Below are positions 23,710-32,932 of a DNA stretch of 64,000 nt, piece after piece. The DNA is from Bacteroidales bacterium (lineage in GTDB: Bacteria > Bacteroidota > Bacteroidia > Bacteroidales > UBA932). The notes beneath the pieces were generated by a model. That model had not been told where the DNA came from and made no database searches. It was given only the letters and a program-made list of their open reading frames with translations. Numbering within the stretch: the first letter of the stretch is position 1; each line of letters starts with the position of its first letter. The stretch is taken from assembly GCA_017550025.1 (NCBI GenBank), contig JAFYLU010000084.1, forward strand, positions 1-64,000, in the 5' to 3' direction. The translations under genes were made by a program, and so were the position numbers.

Positions 23710-25539
23710 ATGACAAGGACTTTACGACTTATCATTGCAGCAGCTATCGTGTCGCTATATTCATGCACAGAGACAGAGGAAATCTGCAGCATCAGAATCA
23801 ACCAGGTCGGATTTTATCCGCATCAGGAAAAGACACTCACCCTGGAGGATGGAAACAGATCTGAAAGGATCACTATCCTCAATGAGGACGGAGTACAGGT
23901 ATGGGAGGGAGAAGCAGTCAGAGAGGCGGTTTCCCCTTGGTCAGGCAAGAAGCGAAGGATATTTGACTTCAGCCAGATCACTGCACCCGGAAAGTACATG
24001 GTCCTCGCAGGAAAGGAAAGTCATGAGTTCGTCATCTCGGAAAATGCTTATGACCATCTTGCTGCTGCAGCTCTTACTGCCTTTTACCATCAGCGCAGCG
24101 GAATGGACCTCGACACCGCTATTACCGGAAAATGGGCACGAAAGGGAGGGCATCCCGATACCCTTGTATACATCCATGCAAGCGCTGCCGACAGCATACG
24201 CAAGGAAGGAAGCGTCATTTCATCGCCGAAAGGCTGGTATGATGCCGGAGACTATAATAAATATGTAGTGAACTCGGGATACTCGATGGGACTTATGGCC
24301 CAGGCATTCCTGATGTTTCCGGAGCAATACGATTGGAGCAAAAAGGAAGATACCGATTACTGGGATTACATCAGGAAGACAGTGTCAATTTATAAGCCTC
24401 TCTACAACGAACTGGACTACAACGCAGAGTGGCTTTACACGATGCAGGATCCTGCTGACGGAGGTGTATATCATAAGCTTTCTACGCCATCATTTGAAGG
24501 TTTCATAACCCCACTGGAGTGCAGCAAGCCAAGATATGTCGTGCAGAAATCAGTTACGGCTGCACTTGACTTTGCAGGTGCAATGTGTTCGTTTGCCCAT
24601 ATACACGGATTGTCATTGTCGGATCACGACATAAACACCAGACTATATAAAATCAGGTATGACAAGGCAGAAGCAGCATACGCATGGGCTAAGGCCAATC
24701 CTGACGCATTCTATTTCCAGCACAAGATCAACGAAGCTTACGACCCGGACATAACCACAGGTGCATATGGGGATCATGATGCCTCTGACGAATTCTTCTG
24801 GGCAGCATCAGAGCTATATTGCGCGACACACAAGAAAGAATATCTCGAAGATGTCAAAGCATTCATGCCAGAAAAATTCAGCCTGATGTCATGGGGATAT
24901 GTCGCTCCATTAGGAATCTTTCAGTGGATCCAGTACGAAAAGAGATTGCTTGCCGAGAAGCATCTGTGGGGCGATTTGCCATTCAGATTCGGAATCAACG
25001 AAGAAGAACAGAAAATCATAGACAGATGCAAGGAACTGCTTCTGGAATACTGTAACAAGAGTCTGGAAGAAGCTGAAGGATCATGCTACAACAGCGCATA
25101 TGGCAATTCTGCCGGAAATTTCCACTGGGGATGCTGTTCGTCATTCTGCGACCACGCCATATGCTTCCTGTATGCCTACGAGATCACAGGGGACAGGAAA
25201 TATGCAGACAACGCATTCCGCAATGTAAACTATGTCCTCGGTCAAAACGCGACAGGATACTGCTATGTGACCGGATTCGGCACAAAGAGCCCTATGTATC
25301 CTCACAGCCGCCTCTGCCACAGTGACGGCATCGTAGAGCCTATACCAGGACTTCTTGTCGGAGGTCCTAACCCTGGCCAGCAGGATATCGCAGAAGTCAA
25401 GACATACCGTTCAGACTTCCCTGACGAGTCTTATGAAGATGTGATGCCGTCATACGCTTCTAACGAGATAGCTATCAACTGGAACGCCTCCCTCGTCGCT
25501 GTCACAGCATGGCTGGCATCAATTGGAAACGAGATGTAA
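23710..25539 (+). CDS. Glycoside hydrolase family 9 (cellulase-type) lipoprotein
   Basis: A 609-residue lipoprotein (signal ending SLYSC). The N-terminal Ig-like CelD domain (IRINQVGFYPHQEKTLTL..., about 25-110) is followed by the (alpha/alpha)6 GH9 barrel (about 115-605). Catalytic residues are Asp178 and Asp181 in GWYDAGDYNKY (base) and Glu586 in ASNEIAINWNASL (acid). The conserved GHY-type region is present as NYVLGQNATGYCYVTGFG..PHSR. GH9 enzymes with this layout cut beta-1,4-glucans or mixed-linkage glucans. No SusCD pair is near, so it is not in a full utilisation locus in this window. Confidence 0.93.
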   Translation: MTRTLRLIIAAAIVSLYSCTETEEICSIRINQVGFYPHQEKTLTLEDGNRSERITILNEDGVQVWEGEAVREAVSPWSGKKRRIFDFSQITAPGKYMVLAGKESHEFVISENAYDHLAAAALTAFYHQRSGMDLDTAITGKWARKGGHPDTLVYIHASAADSIRKEGSVISSPKGWYDAGDYNKYVVNSGYSMGLMAQAFLMFPEQYDWSKKEDTDYWDYIRKTVSIYKPLYNELDYNAEWLYTMQDPADGGVYHKLSTPSFEGFITPLECSKPRYVVQKSVTAALDFAGAMCSFAHIHGLSLSDHDINTRLYKIRYDKAEAAYAWAKANPDAFYFQHKINEAYDPDITTGAYGDHDASDEFFWAASELYCATHKKEYLEDVKAFMPEKFSLMSWGYVAPLGIFQWIQYEKRLLAEKHLWGDLPFRFGINEEEQKIIDRCKELLLEYCNKSLEEAEGSCYNSAYGNSAGNFHWGCCSSFCDHAICFLYAYEITGDRKYADNAFRNVNYVLGQNATGYCYVTGFGTKSPMYPHSRLCHSDGIVEPIPGLLVGGPNPGQQDIAEVKTYRSDFPDESYEDVMPSYASNEIAINWNASLVAVTAWLASIGNEM

Positions 25540-25565
25540 TCCAATCAGATACGCTTATACTATTA

Positions 25566-25611
25566 TAAAACAGGCGTCTGCCGGAAATTCCGACAGACGC
25601 CAGTATTTTAT
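25566..25611. terminator. Bidirectional terminator between convergent genes
   Basis: GGCGTCTG (25573-25580) and CAGACGCC (25594-25601) pair, with A-rich sequence on the left and T-rich on the right, serving GH9 (plus) and the phosphohexomutase (minus). Confidence 0.8.
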
Positions 25612-25623
25612 TGAGCATATTTA

Positions 25624-27285
25624 TTATCTGCTGAACTGTGCACGGAGAACCTCGTTCTTCGCATCAGCGTCAGCGCCCTTGATTCCGAAATAGAACTTGA
25701 TCTTAGGCTCTGTACCTGAAGGACGTACTGTTACCACGTCGCCAGCCTCGTTGTAGAACTGGAGCACGTTTGATGCAGGAAGACCTGTCTCCTCTGGCTT
25801 GCTGTAGTCAACAACCTTGATTACAGGTGAACCAGCCATCTCTGTAGGAGGGTTGTTGCGGTAATCAACCATCATCTGAGCGATTTCCTCAAGACCTGCC
25901 TTACCCTTCTTTGTAAGAGAGATAAGAGACTCCTTGTAGTAACCGAATTCAGCATAGATATCCTGGAGGAGCTGATAGAGGGTCTTGCCCTGTGATGCAG
26001 CCCATGCAGCACATTCAGCTACCATCGCGCATGAGATAGGAGCATCCTTGTCGCGAACGAACTCACCTACATTGAAACCGTAGCTTTCCTCGCCACCGCA
26101 TACGAATGTAGTCTTGCCCTCGTTCTTCTTCACAACGTCTGCGATCCACTTGAATCCTGTGAGAACGTTGTAAACCTTAACGCCGAACTTATCTGCAATC
26201 GCACGGAGAAGCTCTGAAGTAACGATTGTCTTCACGATGTACTGGTTGCCGTCGAGCTTTCCGAGTTCAGACCAGCGGCGGAGGATGTAATATGTAAGGA
26301 GGGAAGCAGTCTGGTTACCGTTAAGAAGAACCATCTTGCCCTCATTGTCGCGAACTGCGATACCGAGACGGTCAGCGTCAGGGTCTGTAGCCATAACGAG
26401 GTCAGCACCTTCCTTGTCAGCAACAGCTACTGCCATTGCAAGAGCTGAAGGCTCCTCTGGGTTCGGAGACATTACTGTAGGGAAGTTACCGTCCACTACA
26501 TCCTGCTCTGGAACATGGTAGATGTTCTCGAAACCGAGCTTCTGGAGGAATTCAGGAACGATCTCCACACCTGAACCGTGGATAGGAGTATAAACGATCT
26601 TGATGTCCTTGTGAGCTGCCACAGCCTCTGGAGAAAGCATGAGTGTAGATACTGCGTTGAGATAAGCCTCATCCATCTCATGGCTCATCACCTCGATAGG
26701 AGCAGCACCTTCGCCGAGCTCGAACTTCACCATTGCAGGGTCAGTGATCTTTGCAACCTCAGCCACGATGTCCTTGTCCACTGGAGATGTAACCTGTGCT
26801 CCGTCTGACCAGAACACCTTGTATCCGTTGTACTCCTTCGGATTGTGCGAAGCAGTGATCATGATACCTGCAGTAGCCTTCTTTGTCCTTACAGAGTAGC
26901 TCATGAGAGCGATTGGATGGAGCTTGTCGAAGATATACACATGGATACCGTTTGCAGCGAGCACATTTGCAGTGATCTGTGCGAATTCAGGGCTGTTGTT
27001 ACGGCTGTCGAATGAGATACATACGCTGAGAGGTCCCTCACAGTTTGCCTTCATATAGTTGGCAAGACCCTGTGTAGCCATACCTACAGTGTACTTGTTC
27101 ATACGGTTTGTTCCTACTCCCATGATGCCGCGAAGTCCACCTGTACCGAACTCGAGGTTTCTGTAGAATGCATCCTCAAGCGCAACAGGATCAGTCTCCT
27201 GAAGTGCAACGATCTGGGCCTTTGTAGCCTCATCGAAGTTTCCGTCCAGCCAGCTCTGGACTACGGTTCTGAAATCTCTTTCCAT
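25624..27285 (-). CDS. Phosphoglucomutase/phosphomannomutase family phospho-sugar mutase
   Basis: A 553-residue four-domain alpha-D-phosphohexomutase. The phosphoserine loop is TASHNP with Ser146, the metal loop is DPDADRLGIAVR, the sugar loop is CGGEESYGF, and the phosphate-binding loop RPSGTEPKIKFY is near the C-terminus. The long form (about 550-580 residues) is typical of Bacteroidota and clostridial glucose-phosphate mutases linking glycogen and cell-surface sugar supply to glycolysis. The start is ATG 27285; the longer frame reads through an A/T-rich leader containing a TATATTTG box (27328-27335). Confidence 0.93.
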   Translation of the reverse strand: MERDFRTVVQSWLDGNFDEATKAQIVALQETDPVALEDAFYRNLEFGTGGLRGIMGVGTNRMNKYTVGMATQGLANYMKANCEGPLSVCISFDSRNNSPEFAQITANVLAANGIHVYIFDKLHPIALMSYSVRTKKATAGIMITASHNPKEYNGYKVFWSDGAQVTSPVDKDIVAEVAKITDPAMVKFELGEGAAPIEVMSHEMDEAYLNAVSTLMLSPEAVAAHKDIKIVYTPIHGSGVEIVPEFLQKLGFENIYHVPEQDVVDGNFPTVMSPNPEEPSALAMAVAVADKEGADLVMATDPDADRLGIAVRDNEGKMVLLNGNQTASLLTYYILRRWSELGKLDGNQYIVKTIVTSELLRAIADKFGVKVYNVLTGFKWIADVVKKNEGKTTFVCGGEESYGFNVGEFVRDKDAPISCAMVAECAAWAASQGKTLYQLLQDIYAEFGYYKESLISLTKKGKAGLEEIAQMMVDYRNNPPTEMAGSPVIKVVDYSKPEETGLPASNVLQFYNEAGDVVTVRPSGTEPKIKFYFGIKGADADAKNEVLRAQFSR

Positions 27286-27327
27286 ATTGGTTATTGGTTT
27301 AAAGTTGATTTTGCATTTATATCCGAG

Positions 27328-27367
27328 CAAATATACTCATAAATATTAGACAAAAAGCCTATTTTTG
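27328..27367. promoter_or_regulatory. Back-to-back -7 boxes
   Basis: Minus-strand TATATTTG at 27328-27335 serves the phosphohexomutase, and plus-strand TATTTTTG at 27360-27367 serves the methyltransferase; the boxes are 24 bases apart. Confidence 0.5.
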
Positions 27368-27386
27368 CATAAAATTTCAAGAGAAT

Positions 27387-28634
27387 ATGGACAAACTGGC
27401 CGAATTCGTATCACAACATATGTCTGACGACACAGCAAGGCTGATCATGAACCGCAGCAAGTGGCCGGAGATAGATATGGACCTTGCAGTCAACTGCATT
27501 GAAAGCCGCAGGAAACTCAAGGGAAAGGTCCGGGAATGGCATGAAAACCCTTCCCTGATCTTCCCATTAAAGCTTTCCGCAGAACAGTGCAGCAGCAGTG
27601 CCACAGGCAGGCATAAGGCCAGGACAGCATGCCGCATAGCCATGACAGACAGGAATGCCGCAGAAGAGAGCAGAGGATGGAAGATTGCCGACCTCACGGG
27701 CGGACTGGGTGTGGACAGCTGGTTCTTTTCCCTCCATGCCTCTGAAGTACTGTACAATGAGATGCAGAGCCCCCTTTGCAAAGCCGCAGCCCATAACTTC
27801 AAAGCACTCAAGGCTGACAACATCAGGATAAGCAACTGCATTGCGGAAAAAGGATGCATCGGAGAAATCCTCGGAGACTTCAGACCTGACATCGTATATA
27901 TGGACCCTGCAAGAAGAGGAGAAGGTGGCAAGAAAGTCTTCCTTATAGAGGAGTGCACTCCTGATGTGATTACCCTGAAGGAAGAGATATTCCTTCATTC
28001 GCGCCATATCCTGCTCAAGCTCTCCCCTATGGCTGACATCACCATGGTCTGCAGCAGGCTGGGAAGCACATGCCGCGAGGTCCATGTCGTTGCGAGCGGA
28101 AAGGAGTGCAAGGAACTGCTTATATGGATGGACAGGGAATGGAACGGGGGATATGGCATAACTGCATCGGAACTGAATGAGGAAGGTTCCGACGACTTCA
28201 CCTTCTCACCGGAAGAGGAAAAATCAGCCGTACCACAGATATTCACAGAATCATCCGCAGCTGCAGGAAGCTACCTGTTCGAGCCGGGAAAGGCTATGAT
28301 GAAGGCCGGGGCATTCAATCTGATAAGCAGTATGTTCGGCATAAGCAAACTGGGCAGGTCAACACATTATTATATCACAGACGACAAGGAGAAGGCATCC
28401 GGGCTTGAAGGTTTCGGAAAGGTCTATGAGATAGTAAGATGCGAGCCTCTTGACAAAAGGAGCATGAAGGCCGCCGGAAAGGATTTTCCTAAAGCCGAGG
28501 TCACTGCCCGCAACATTCCGATGGATACGGATACGTTGAGAAAGAAGATGGGCGTCACCTCTGGAGATGACGCCCACATATTCGGTCTTAAGTCTGACTG
28601 TGCCGGTAACCTTCTGTTGGTGACAAGGCGCTGA
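27387..28634 (+). CDS. THUMP-like, class I SAM-dependent methyltransferase
   Basis: A 415-residue protein. An N-terminal helical region is followed by a Rossmann methyltransferase core: SAM motif I IADLTGGLGVDSWFFS, acidic motif YNEMQ, and catalytic-type DIVYMDPARR. The C-terminal part (about 275-410) matches the THUMP-like and PG_1098-type ferredoxin-like domains found together in Bacteroidota. It is likely an RNA methyltransferase; the modified base is not established. A tight inverted repeat (28638-28658) follows the stop. Confidence 0.88.
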   Translation: MDKLAEFVSQHMSDDTARLIMNRSKWPEIDMDLAVNCIESRRKLKGKVREWHENPSLIFPLKLSAEQCSSSATGRHKARTACRIAMTDRNAAEESRGWKIADLTGGLGVDSWFFSLHASEVLYNEMQSPLCKAAAHNFKALKADNIRISNCIAEKGCIGEILGDFRPDIVYMDPARRGEGGKKVFLIEECTPDVITLKEEIFLHSRHILLKLSPMADITMVCSRLGSTCREVHVVASGKECKELLIWMDREWNGGYGITASELNEEGSDDFTFSPEEEKSAVPQIFTESSAAAGSYLFEPGKAMMKAGAFNLISSMFGISKLGRSTHYYITDDKEKASGLEGFGKVYEIVRCEPLDKRSMKAAGKDFPKAEVTARNIPMDTDTLRKKMGVTSGDDAHIFGLKSDCAGNLLLVTRR

Positions 28635-28637
28635 CAG

Positions 28638-28658
28638 ATCCCCGGTCAAGCCGGGGAT
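28638..28658. terminator. Short perfect GC inverted repeat in the convergent gap
   Basis: ATCCCCGG, loop TCAAG, CCGGGGAT. It lies between the methyltransferase stop and the DUF4301 stop and is followed by GACATGACTTTT. It may be a bidirectional terminator or one copy of a dispersed palindrome. Confidence 0.5.
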
Positions 28659-28668
28659 GACATGACTT

Positions 28669-30252
28669 TTAGTTCTGATGTGCAGGACGGAGGAGGTCAA
28701 GCACAACCTTCACAGGGTTGAATGTTGCAAGCGGAACCTCAACGAAAAGGGTGTTCCAGTTGCTCATCGCACCGTTCCAGAGGCCTGGAAGCTCGAGAGC
28801 CTTGAGCTCGCGGCCCTGATAGCTCTTTGAACTGATGAATCCTGCATCCTCGTCTACATACTTGAGAAGGTCAAAGCTCTGGCCCTTGTAATCATGCAGA
28901 CAGCATACGATGTCTACAGGATTGAAGTGGGTTGCTGATGCAAGGGCGTTGCGTGCATGCTCATCTGACATGTTGATCTGAACGCTTTCAAGCACCTGGA
29001 GAGATGTTGAGCCGTCTTTCTCTGCAATTACGAAAGGACCACCGCCAGGCTCACCCTGGTTCTTCACCATTCCGGCAACGCGTACCGGTCTGTCAAGCTT
29101 TGCACGGATAGCCTCTACACGTGCCTTGCATGTCTCCGCCTTCGGAAGTGTAACGCAGAGTACATCTGCAAGATATGCCTCGATGTCATCGCAAAGAGCC
29201 TGAACCTCAGGTCTCTGATACACATCCTCATCTCCAAGTCCTGTATGTGCCGGAATTACAGGAGATGCAAATCCCTGAGCAAGGGTCGCGCCCGTAACGA
29301 TATCAAGCTCACGGAGATATCCGTGGAGAGTGTCACGAAGCTCAAGAGCCTTTCCCAGAAGCACCTTCTTCCATGTAGCGGTCTCCGGAAGAAGTCTTTC
29401 GTTTGCAACATTGTCGATGTTCTTGATCGAAACGACCTCATCCTCGATCTTGTTGAGGTTATAGATGAGGGCACCATGACCTGCCGGACGGAAGAGAAGA
29501 GAATCTGTCTCTGTTCTGAAAGGCTTGTTCTCCACATCCACAGCCACTGTGTCTGTCGCCTTGTCCTGGAATGTGAACGAGATGTTGTACTTCACTCCAT
29601 ATTTAGCCTCGTAAGCCTCCTTAACCTCCGCATAAGCCTCCTCAAAAAGATGCTGATGCTCTGGAGATATTGTCACCACAAGGTTGGCAGTTCCGTCCTC
29701 GTTTCTCATATAGTCCTGTGCCTCAACGAGATGCTCTGCGAAAGCTGTACGGATCTCGCCATCTGTATATTTATGGAACTTGAGGACACCCTTAGGCTTT
29801 GCACCATAGCCGAGTCCTTCATCTGTAAGGGTCTTTGCGAGGACCGACTGACGATATTCAGGGCACTTGCAAGTCTGCTCACCGAAAAGCTCAGGAGTAT
29901 AGAATGCAAACTCACCGATCTTGTCAACAAACTTTGCTGCAGGAGCGTCATCAGCGACTTCCTTGCCTGCCTTGAGGGCATCAAGACCGCTGAAAAGATC
30001 CTTGAACATACGCGAAGCCGCACCCGAAGCCGGAACGAACTTGCACTTGCCATTGATCTTTGCGCCTTCATAATACTTGACTGCCGCCTCTACTGCCGCC
30101 TCATCAAGAACCTGAATACCCTTTTCCGGAGTTGCAGGACCTACGATCTTCATCCAAGGGAATCCCTGCTTGAAGCGTTCCACCTGCTGCTCAACTGTCT
30201 GCACTGTTGTGCCTCTCTGCTCGATCTGAGCAATGTCTTCTTTTGTAAACAT
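28669..30252 (-). CDS. DUF4301 protein
   Basis: A 527-residue cytoplasmic protein (MFTKEDIAQIEQRGTTVQ...). The whole length fits DUF4301, a family almost limited to Bacteroidota and of unknown function. Features include FVPASGAASRMFKDL (residues about 73-87), a phosphate-binding-like Gly/Ser loop, then a long alpha/beta domain with RPAGHGALIYNLN and PVRVAGMVKNQGEPGGGPF. The P.SGAASRM loop resembles nucleotidyltransferase-type sites, but that is a guess. It follows pdxB with a 33-base gap. Confidence 0.85.
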   Translation of the reverse strand: MFTKEDIAQIEQRGTTVQTVEQQVERFKQGFPWMKIVGPATPEKGIQVLDEAAVEAAVKYYEGAKINGKCKFVPASGAASRMFKDLFSGLDALKAGKEVADDAPAAKFVDKIGEFAFYTPELFGEQTCKCPEYRQSVLAKTLTDEGLGYGAKPKGVLKFHKYTDGEIRTAFAEHLVEAQDYMRNEDGTANLVVTISPEHQHLFEEAYAEVKEAYEAKYGVKYNISFTFQDKATDTVAVDVENKPFRTETDSLLFRPAGHGALIYNLNKIEDEVVSIKNIDNVANERLLPETATWKKVLLGKALELRDTLHGYLRELDIVTGATLAQGFASPVIPAHTGLGDEDVYQRPEVQALCDDIEAYLADVLCVTLPKAETCKARVEAIRAKLDRPVRVAGMVKNQGEPGGGPFVIAEKDGSTSLQVLESVQINMSDEHARNALASATHFNPVDIVCCLHDYKGQSFDLLKYVDEDAGFISSKSYQGRELKALELPGLWNGAMSNWNTLFVEVPLATFNPVKVVLDLLRPAHQN

Positions 30253-30285
30253 GTCCTGTTATTGGTTTATTAGTGTTTATGTTAC

Positions 30286-31323
30286 TTATTCAACGTAGTA
30301 GATTTCTCTGCGGTACTGATATTCCGTACGAAGCTTCTCGAATTTCTCCGGTTCCATGCGGAATCTGAAATCGTCTGTAAAGATAGGATAATTATATTGG
30401 AAAACAGCAGCAATCTCGCCCTGATTTTTACCTTTAAGGTCGAGAAGTACAGGTCCGTGGTCAGGAAGGTCGTCTACGGCCTGGAAATTTCGCAGTTCAT
30501 CAATGCCGAAACGAGCAGCGACCGACTTCACCGTCATTGTCGTACCGTTCTGCTTTCCCTGGAAAGAATAACCCGCGATATGAGGAGTTGCAATGTCCAC
30601 AAGGTCTATCAGTTCCTCATTCACATCCGGCTCGTTGTTCCATGTATCGATGATTATCGCACCGAACTTCGGACTTGTCGTAATCAGAGCCTGTTCGTCT
30701 ACCACCTCTCCCCTTGCGGAATTTATGAAAATGGCACCCGGCTGCATCAATGTAAAGAAGTCTTCATTGGCCATGCCTCGGGTAGTCTCGTCAAGAGGCA
30801 CATGAAGGGTCACGATCTGGGAATTTTCCAGAAGATGTTCTAACGAGCAGAAGCCCTCCGGTCCTTCCTTCGCTGCACGGGGAGGGTCGCATCGAAGGAC
30901 ATTGAAGCCAAGATGTTCTGCCATCTTCGCAACCTTTTCACCCACGTTTCCAGCACCGATGACACCGAATGTGCCTCCATCTATCTTGATTCCCTTTCTT
31001 GCCGCAACTCCGTAAAGGGCGGAGAACACATACTGCATCACACCTCCGGCATTGCATCCTGCAGCATTCGTCACCTCTATGCCATGCTCCCTGCAATAAT
31101 CCAGGTCTATATGGTCCATTCCTATGGTAGCGGTCGCCACCATGCTCACCTTTGTTCCTTCAAGAAGGGCCGCATCACATCTTGTCCTCGTACGGACGAT
31201 GAGAACATCGGCATCAGCCAGATCATCATGTGAAATCTCTGTTCCCTTCTTATAAATCACTTCGGCATATGGCTCGAAGACACCTTCAAGAAAAGGCACA
31301 TCAATATCAGCTACTATCTTCAT
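30286..31323 (-). CDS. pdxB: 4-phosphoerythronate dehydrogenase
   Basis: A 345-residue D-2-hydroxyacid dehydrogenase that makes 2-oxo-3-hydroxy-4-phosphobutanoate in pyridoxal phosphate synthesis. The NAD-binding site is GVIGAGNVGEKVAKMAEHLGF, with a catalytic Arg (INSARGEVV), a Glu (NNEPDV) and His (ATPHIAGYSFQGK). The AGYSFQGK stretch and the C-terminal PdxB dimerisation domain (RFGIDELRNFQ..) separate it from phosphoglycerate dehydrogenases. It lies between the DUF721 gene (2-base gap) and DUF4301. The PLP-linked yggS gene lies elsewhere in the window, so the two are not an operon. Confidence 0.93.
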   Translation of the reverse strand: MKIVADIDVPFLEGVFEPYAEVIYKKGTEISHDDLADADVLIVRTRTRCDAALLEGTKVSMVATATIGMDHIDLDYCREHGIEVTNAAGCNAGGVMQYVFSALYGVAARKGIKIDGGTFGVIGAGNVGEKVAKMAEHLGFNVLRCDPPRAAKEGPEGFCSLEHLLENSQIVTLHVPLDETTRGMANEDFFTLMQPGAIFINSARGEVVDEQALITTSPKFGAIIIDTWNNEPDVNEELIDLVDIATPHIAGYSFQGKQNGTTMTVKSVAARFGIDELRNFQAVDDLPDHGPVLLDLKGKNQGEIAAVFQYNYPIFTDDFRFRMEPEKFEKLRTEYQYRREIYYVE

Positions 31324-31325
31324 AA

Positions 31326-31670
31326 TTATCTTAAAATCAATGTCTTCACTATTACTTCATCCTTGCCGTCCCTGACAAAGAGATCGTCTGCGGCAAGACA
31401 CTCGTTCAGCATGCGGACAAGATGTTCACGCTGGAAATACAACTGGTTACGTACCACGGAAGAACTGACCGTGCAGGTCATGATTCCCTTTTCAAGATAG
31501 ACATCAAGGGTATATCTTCCGGCACCGGAAACCTTCTCCCAAGCCTCCGCAGCCCTTCTGCGGTTCAGACCTGAAGCCAGCTTCATATCACGGATGAACT
31601 GATTCACAAGTTCTTCCATCCCTACGGCCTCATGTCTGCGAAGCCTGTTCCTTCCCGGATCATATCCCAT
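31326..31670 (-). CDS. DUF721/DciA-like protein
   Basis: A 114-residue protein from ATG 31670 (MGYDPGRNRLRRHEAVGM...), one base after the recF stop codon; a longer frame would overlap recF. The core MEELVNQFIRDMKLASGLNRRRAAEAWEKVSGAGRYT is the KH-like DUF721 domain shared with DciA, the helicase loader of many bacteria. The recF-DUF721 neighbourhood is common in Bacteroidota and supports a DNA-replication role. Helicase loading has not been shown for this protein. Confidence 0.82.
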   Translation of the reverse strand: MGYDPGRNRLRRHEAVGMEELVNQFIRDMKLASGLNRRRAAEAWEKVSGAGRYTLDVYLEKGIMTCTVSSSVVRNQLYFQREHLVRMLNECLAADDLFVRDGKDEVIVKTLILR

Positions 31671-31671
31671 A

Positions 31672-32769
31672 TCACAATCTTGTAAATGTACCAGCCGATG
31701 TATCGTAGTAGGCACGGTCGCGGGTCAGCTTATCCACAATCGATGCCATCCTGACCTTGTTGCTGTCAGTTATGAATATCTGTCCGAAATCACTGCTTGC
31801 CGTCATCTGGAGAAGATTTGATATACGTCCCATGTCGAGCTTGTCGAACACATCGTCAAGAAGCAGGAGCGGGGCAAATCCATAACATTTCTTCATTATA
31901 TCATATTGGGCGAACTTCAACGACACCAGGAATGACTTCTGCTGTCCCTGCGAGCCGTATCTGCGGATCGGATGACCGTTCATGAGGAAGGCGAAATCGT
32001 CCCTCTGCACACCGCAGCTTGTATATTTCAGAACCCGGTCCTTCTCATAGGATGACATAAGGAGGCTTTCAAGAGAAGCCTTCGAGAGTTCGGATTCATA
32101 TATGACATCGACAGTTTCTGAATCTCCGGAAAGAGCCCGGTAATATTCGGCGACTACGGGGCGAAGCTCATCCACAAACTTCTTACGTGCCTTACAGATC
32201 GGTTCCGCAAGGGCAGACATCCTCATGTCGATGACCTCAAGCAGTGACCTGTCCGGATCAGACTCCTTGAGCATCTTGTTTCTCTGCATAAGAAGCCTGT
32301 TGTACTGCTGCAGCGCAGACATATATCCGCTGTCCATCTGCGAGAGCACTGAATTGACGAACCTCCTTCTTTCCTCTCCCGACTCGCTCACCATCGATAT
32401 ATCTGAAGGAGAGACCATCACCACCGGCAGCACACCGATATGTTCCGAGACCCTGCCGTACTGCTTGTCGTCTCTCTTTACCTTCTTTTCCCCTTTGGCA
32501 GACATCTTCAGTGCGAAACGGCTTGTAAGTCCGTTTTCCATCCTGTATGTGCCGGCTATGGAAAATTCTTCCGTTCCATGACGGAAGTTAAACTTCTCAG
32601 AGGTGGAGAAAGCACTCTTTGTCATTGAAAGATAATGGATTGCATCAAGAAGATTGGTCTTACCCTCACCATTGTTTCCGCTTATGCAGTTGACATTCGG
32701 AGAGAAATCAAGTTCCTGAAGCTGTATATTTCTGAAATCAGATATGACTATTTTTTCCAGTACGGGCAT
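31672..32769 (-). CDS. recF: DNA replication/repair protein RecF
   Basis: A 365-residue SMC-like ATPase acting with RecO and RecR to load RecA at single-strand gaps. Walker A is SGNNGEGKTNLLDAI (about 30-44), the signature region is YGSQGQQKSFLVSLKFAQ, and Walker B is PLLLLDDVFDKLD. Length is normal. The -7 box (minus, 32789-32796) lies 20 bases upstream of the ATG. It is the first gene of the recF-DUF721-pdxB-DUF4301 run; gyrB is not adjacent here but lies 18 kb away. Confidence 0.95.
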   Translation of the reverse strand: MPVLEKIVISDFRNIQLQELDFSPNVNCISGNNGEGKTNLLDAIHYLSMTKSAFSTSEKFNFRHGTEEFSIAGTYRMENGLTSRFALKMSAKGEKKVKRDDKQYGRVSEHIGVLPVVMVSPSDISMVSESGEERRRFVNSVLSQMDSGYMSALQQYNRLLMQRNKMLKESDPDRSLLEVIDMRMSALAEPICKARKKFVDELRPVVAEYYRALSGDSETVDVIYESELSKASLESLLMSSYEKDRVLKYTSCGVQRDDFAFLMNGHPIRRYGSQGQQKSFLVSLKFAQYDIMKKCYGFAPLLLLDDVFDKLDMGRISNLLQMTASSDFGQIFITDSNKVRMASIVDKLTRDRAYYDTSAGTFTRL

Positions 32770-32788
32770 ATTCCTAATTATATCAAGG

Positions 32789-32796
32789 CAAAGATA
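32789..32796 (-). promoter_or_regulatory. -7 box of the recF run
   Basis: The minus strand reads TATCTTTG, 20 bases before the recF ATG, leaving a leader of roughly a dozen bases. Confidence 0.5.
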
Positions 32797-32829
32797 GCAT
32801 TTTTAATTGGGAGTTTTGACATTTTTTAG

Positions 32830-32837
32830 TAAATTTG
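32830..32837 (+). promoter_or_regulatory. -7 box upstream of the possible SRP RNA
   Basis: TAAATTTG matches TAnnTTTG and lies 96 bases before the TPR gene ATG, leaving a leader of about 90 bases. Confidence 0.5.
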
Positions 32838-32841
32838 CCGC

Positions 32842-32910
32842 CTGTTTGGAGTAGCTGTACCCTGATATGAAATGTCAAGTCCGGAAGCAGCCCTCCGTTT
32901 CAAATGCGTA
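32842..32910 (+). ncRNA. ffs: Possible small SRP RNA (4.5S-like) or structured leader
   Basis: The leader contains GTCAAGTCCGGAAGCAGCC (32874-32892), closely resembling the universally conserved domain IV of bacterial SRP RNA (GTCAGGTCCGGAAGGAAGCAGCC) but three bases shorter after GGAAG. GAAATG and CGTTTC (32869-32874 and 32896-32901) close the hairpin with one wobble pair. It is preceded by a -7 box. The match is too specific for chance, yet the shortened 3' side would alter the symmetric loop, so it may be a lineage variant or a decayed copy. Confidence 0.45.
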
Positions 32911-32932
32911 ATAATATAAAAATCAATTAGAT

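Noticed and set aside
28638..28658. GC palindrome as an insertion sequence end
   Set aside because: Only 21 bases, with no transposase and no partner repeat nearby; a terminator-like role in a convergent gap is simpler.
29245..30273. 342-codon plus-strand ORF
   Set aside because: It is antisense to the well-supported DUF4301 gene, with no promoter and no family features.
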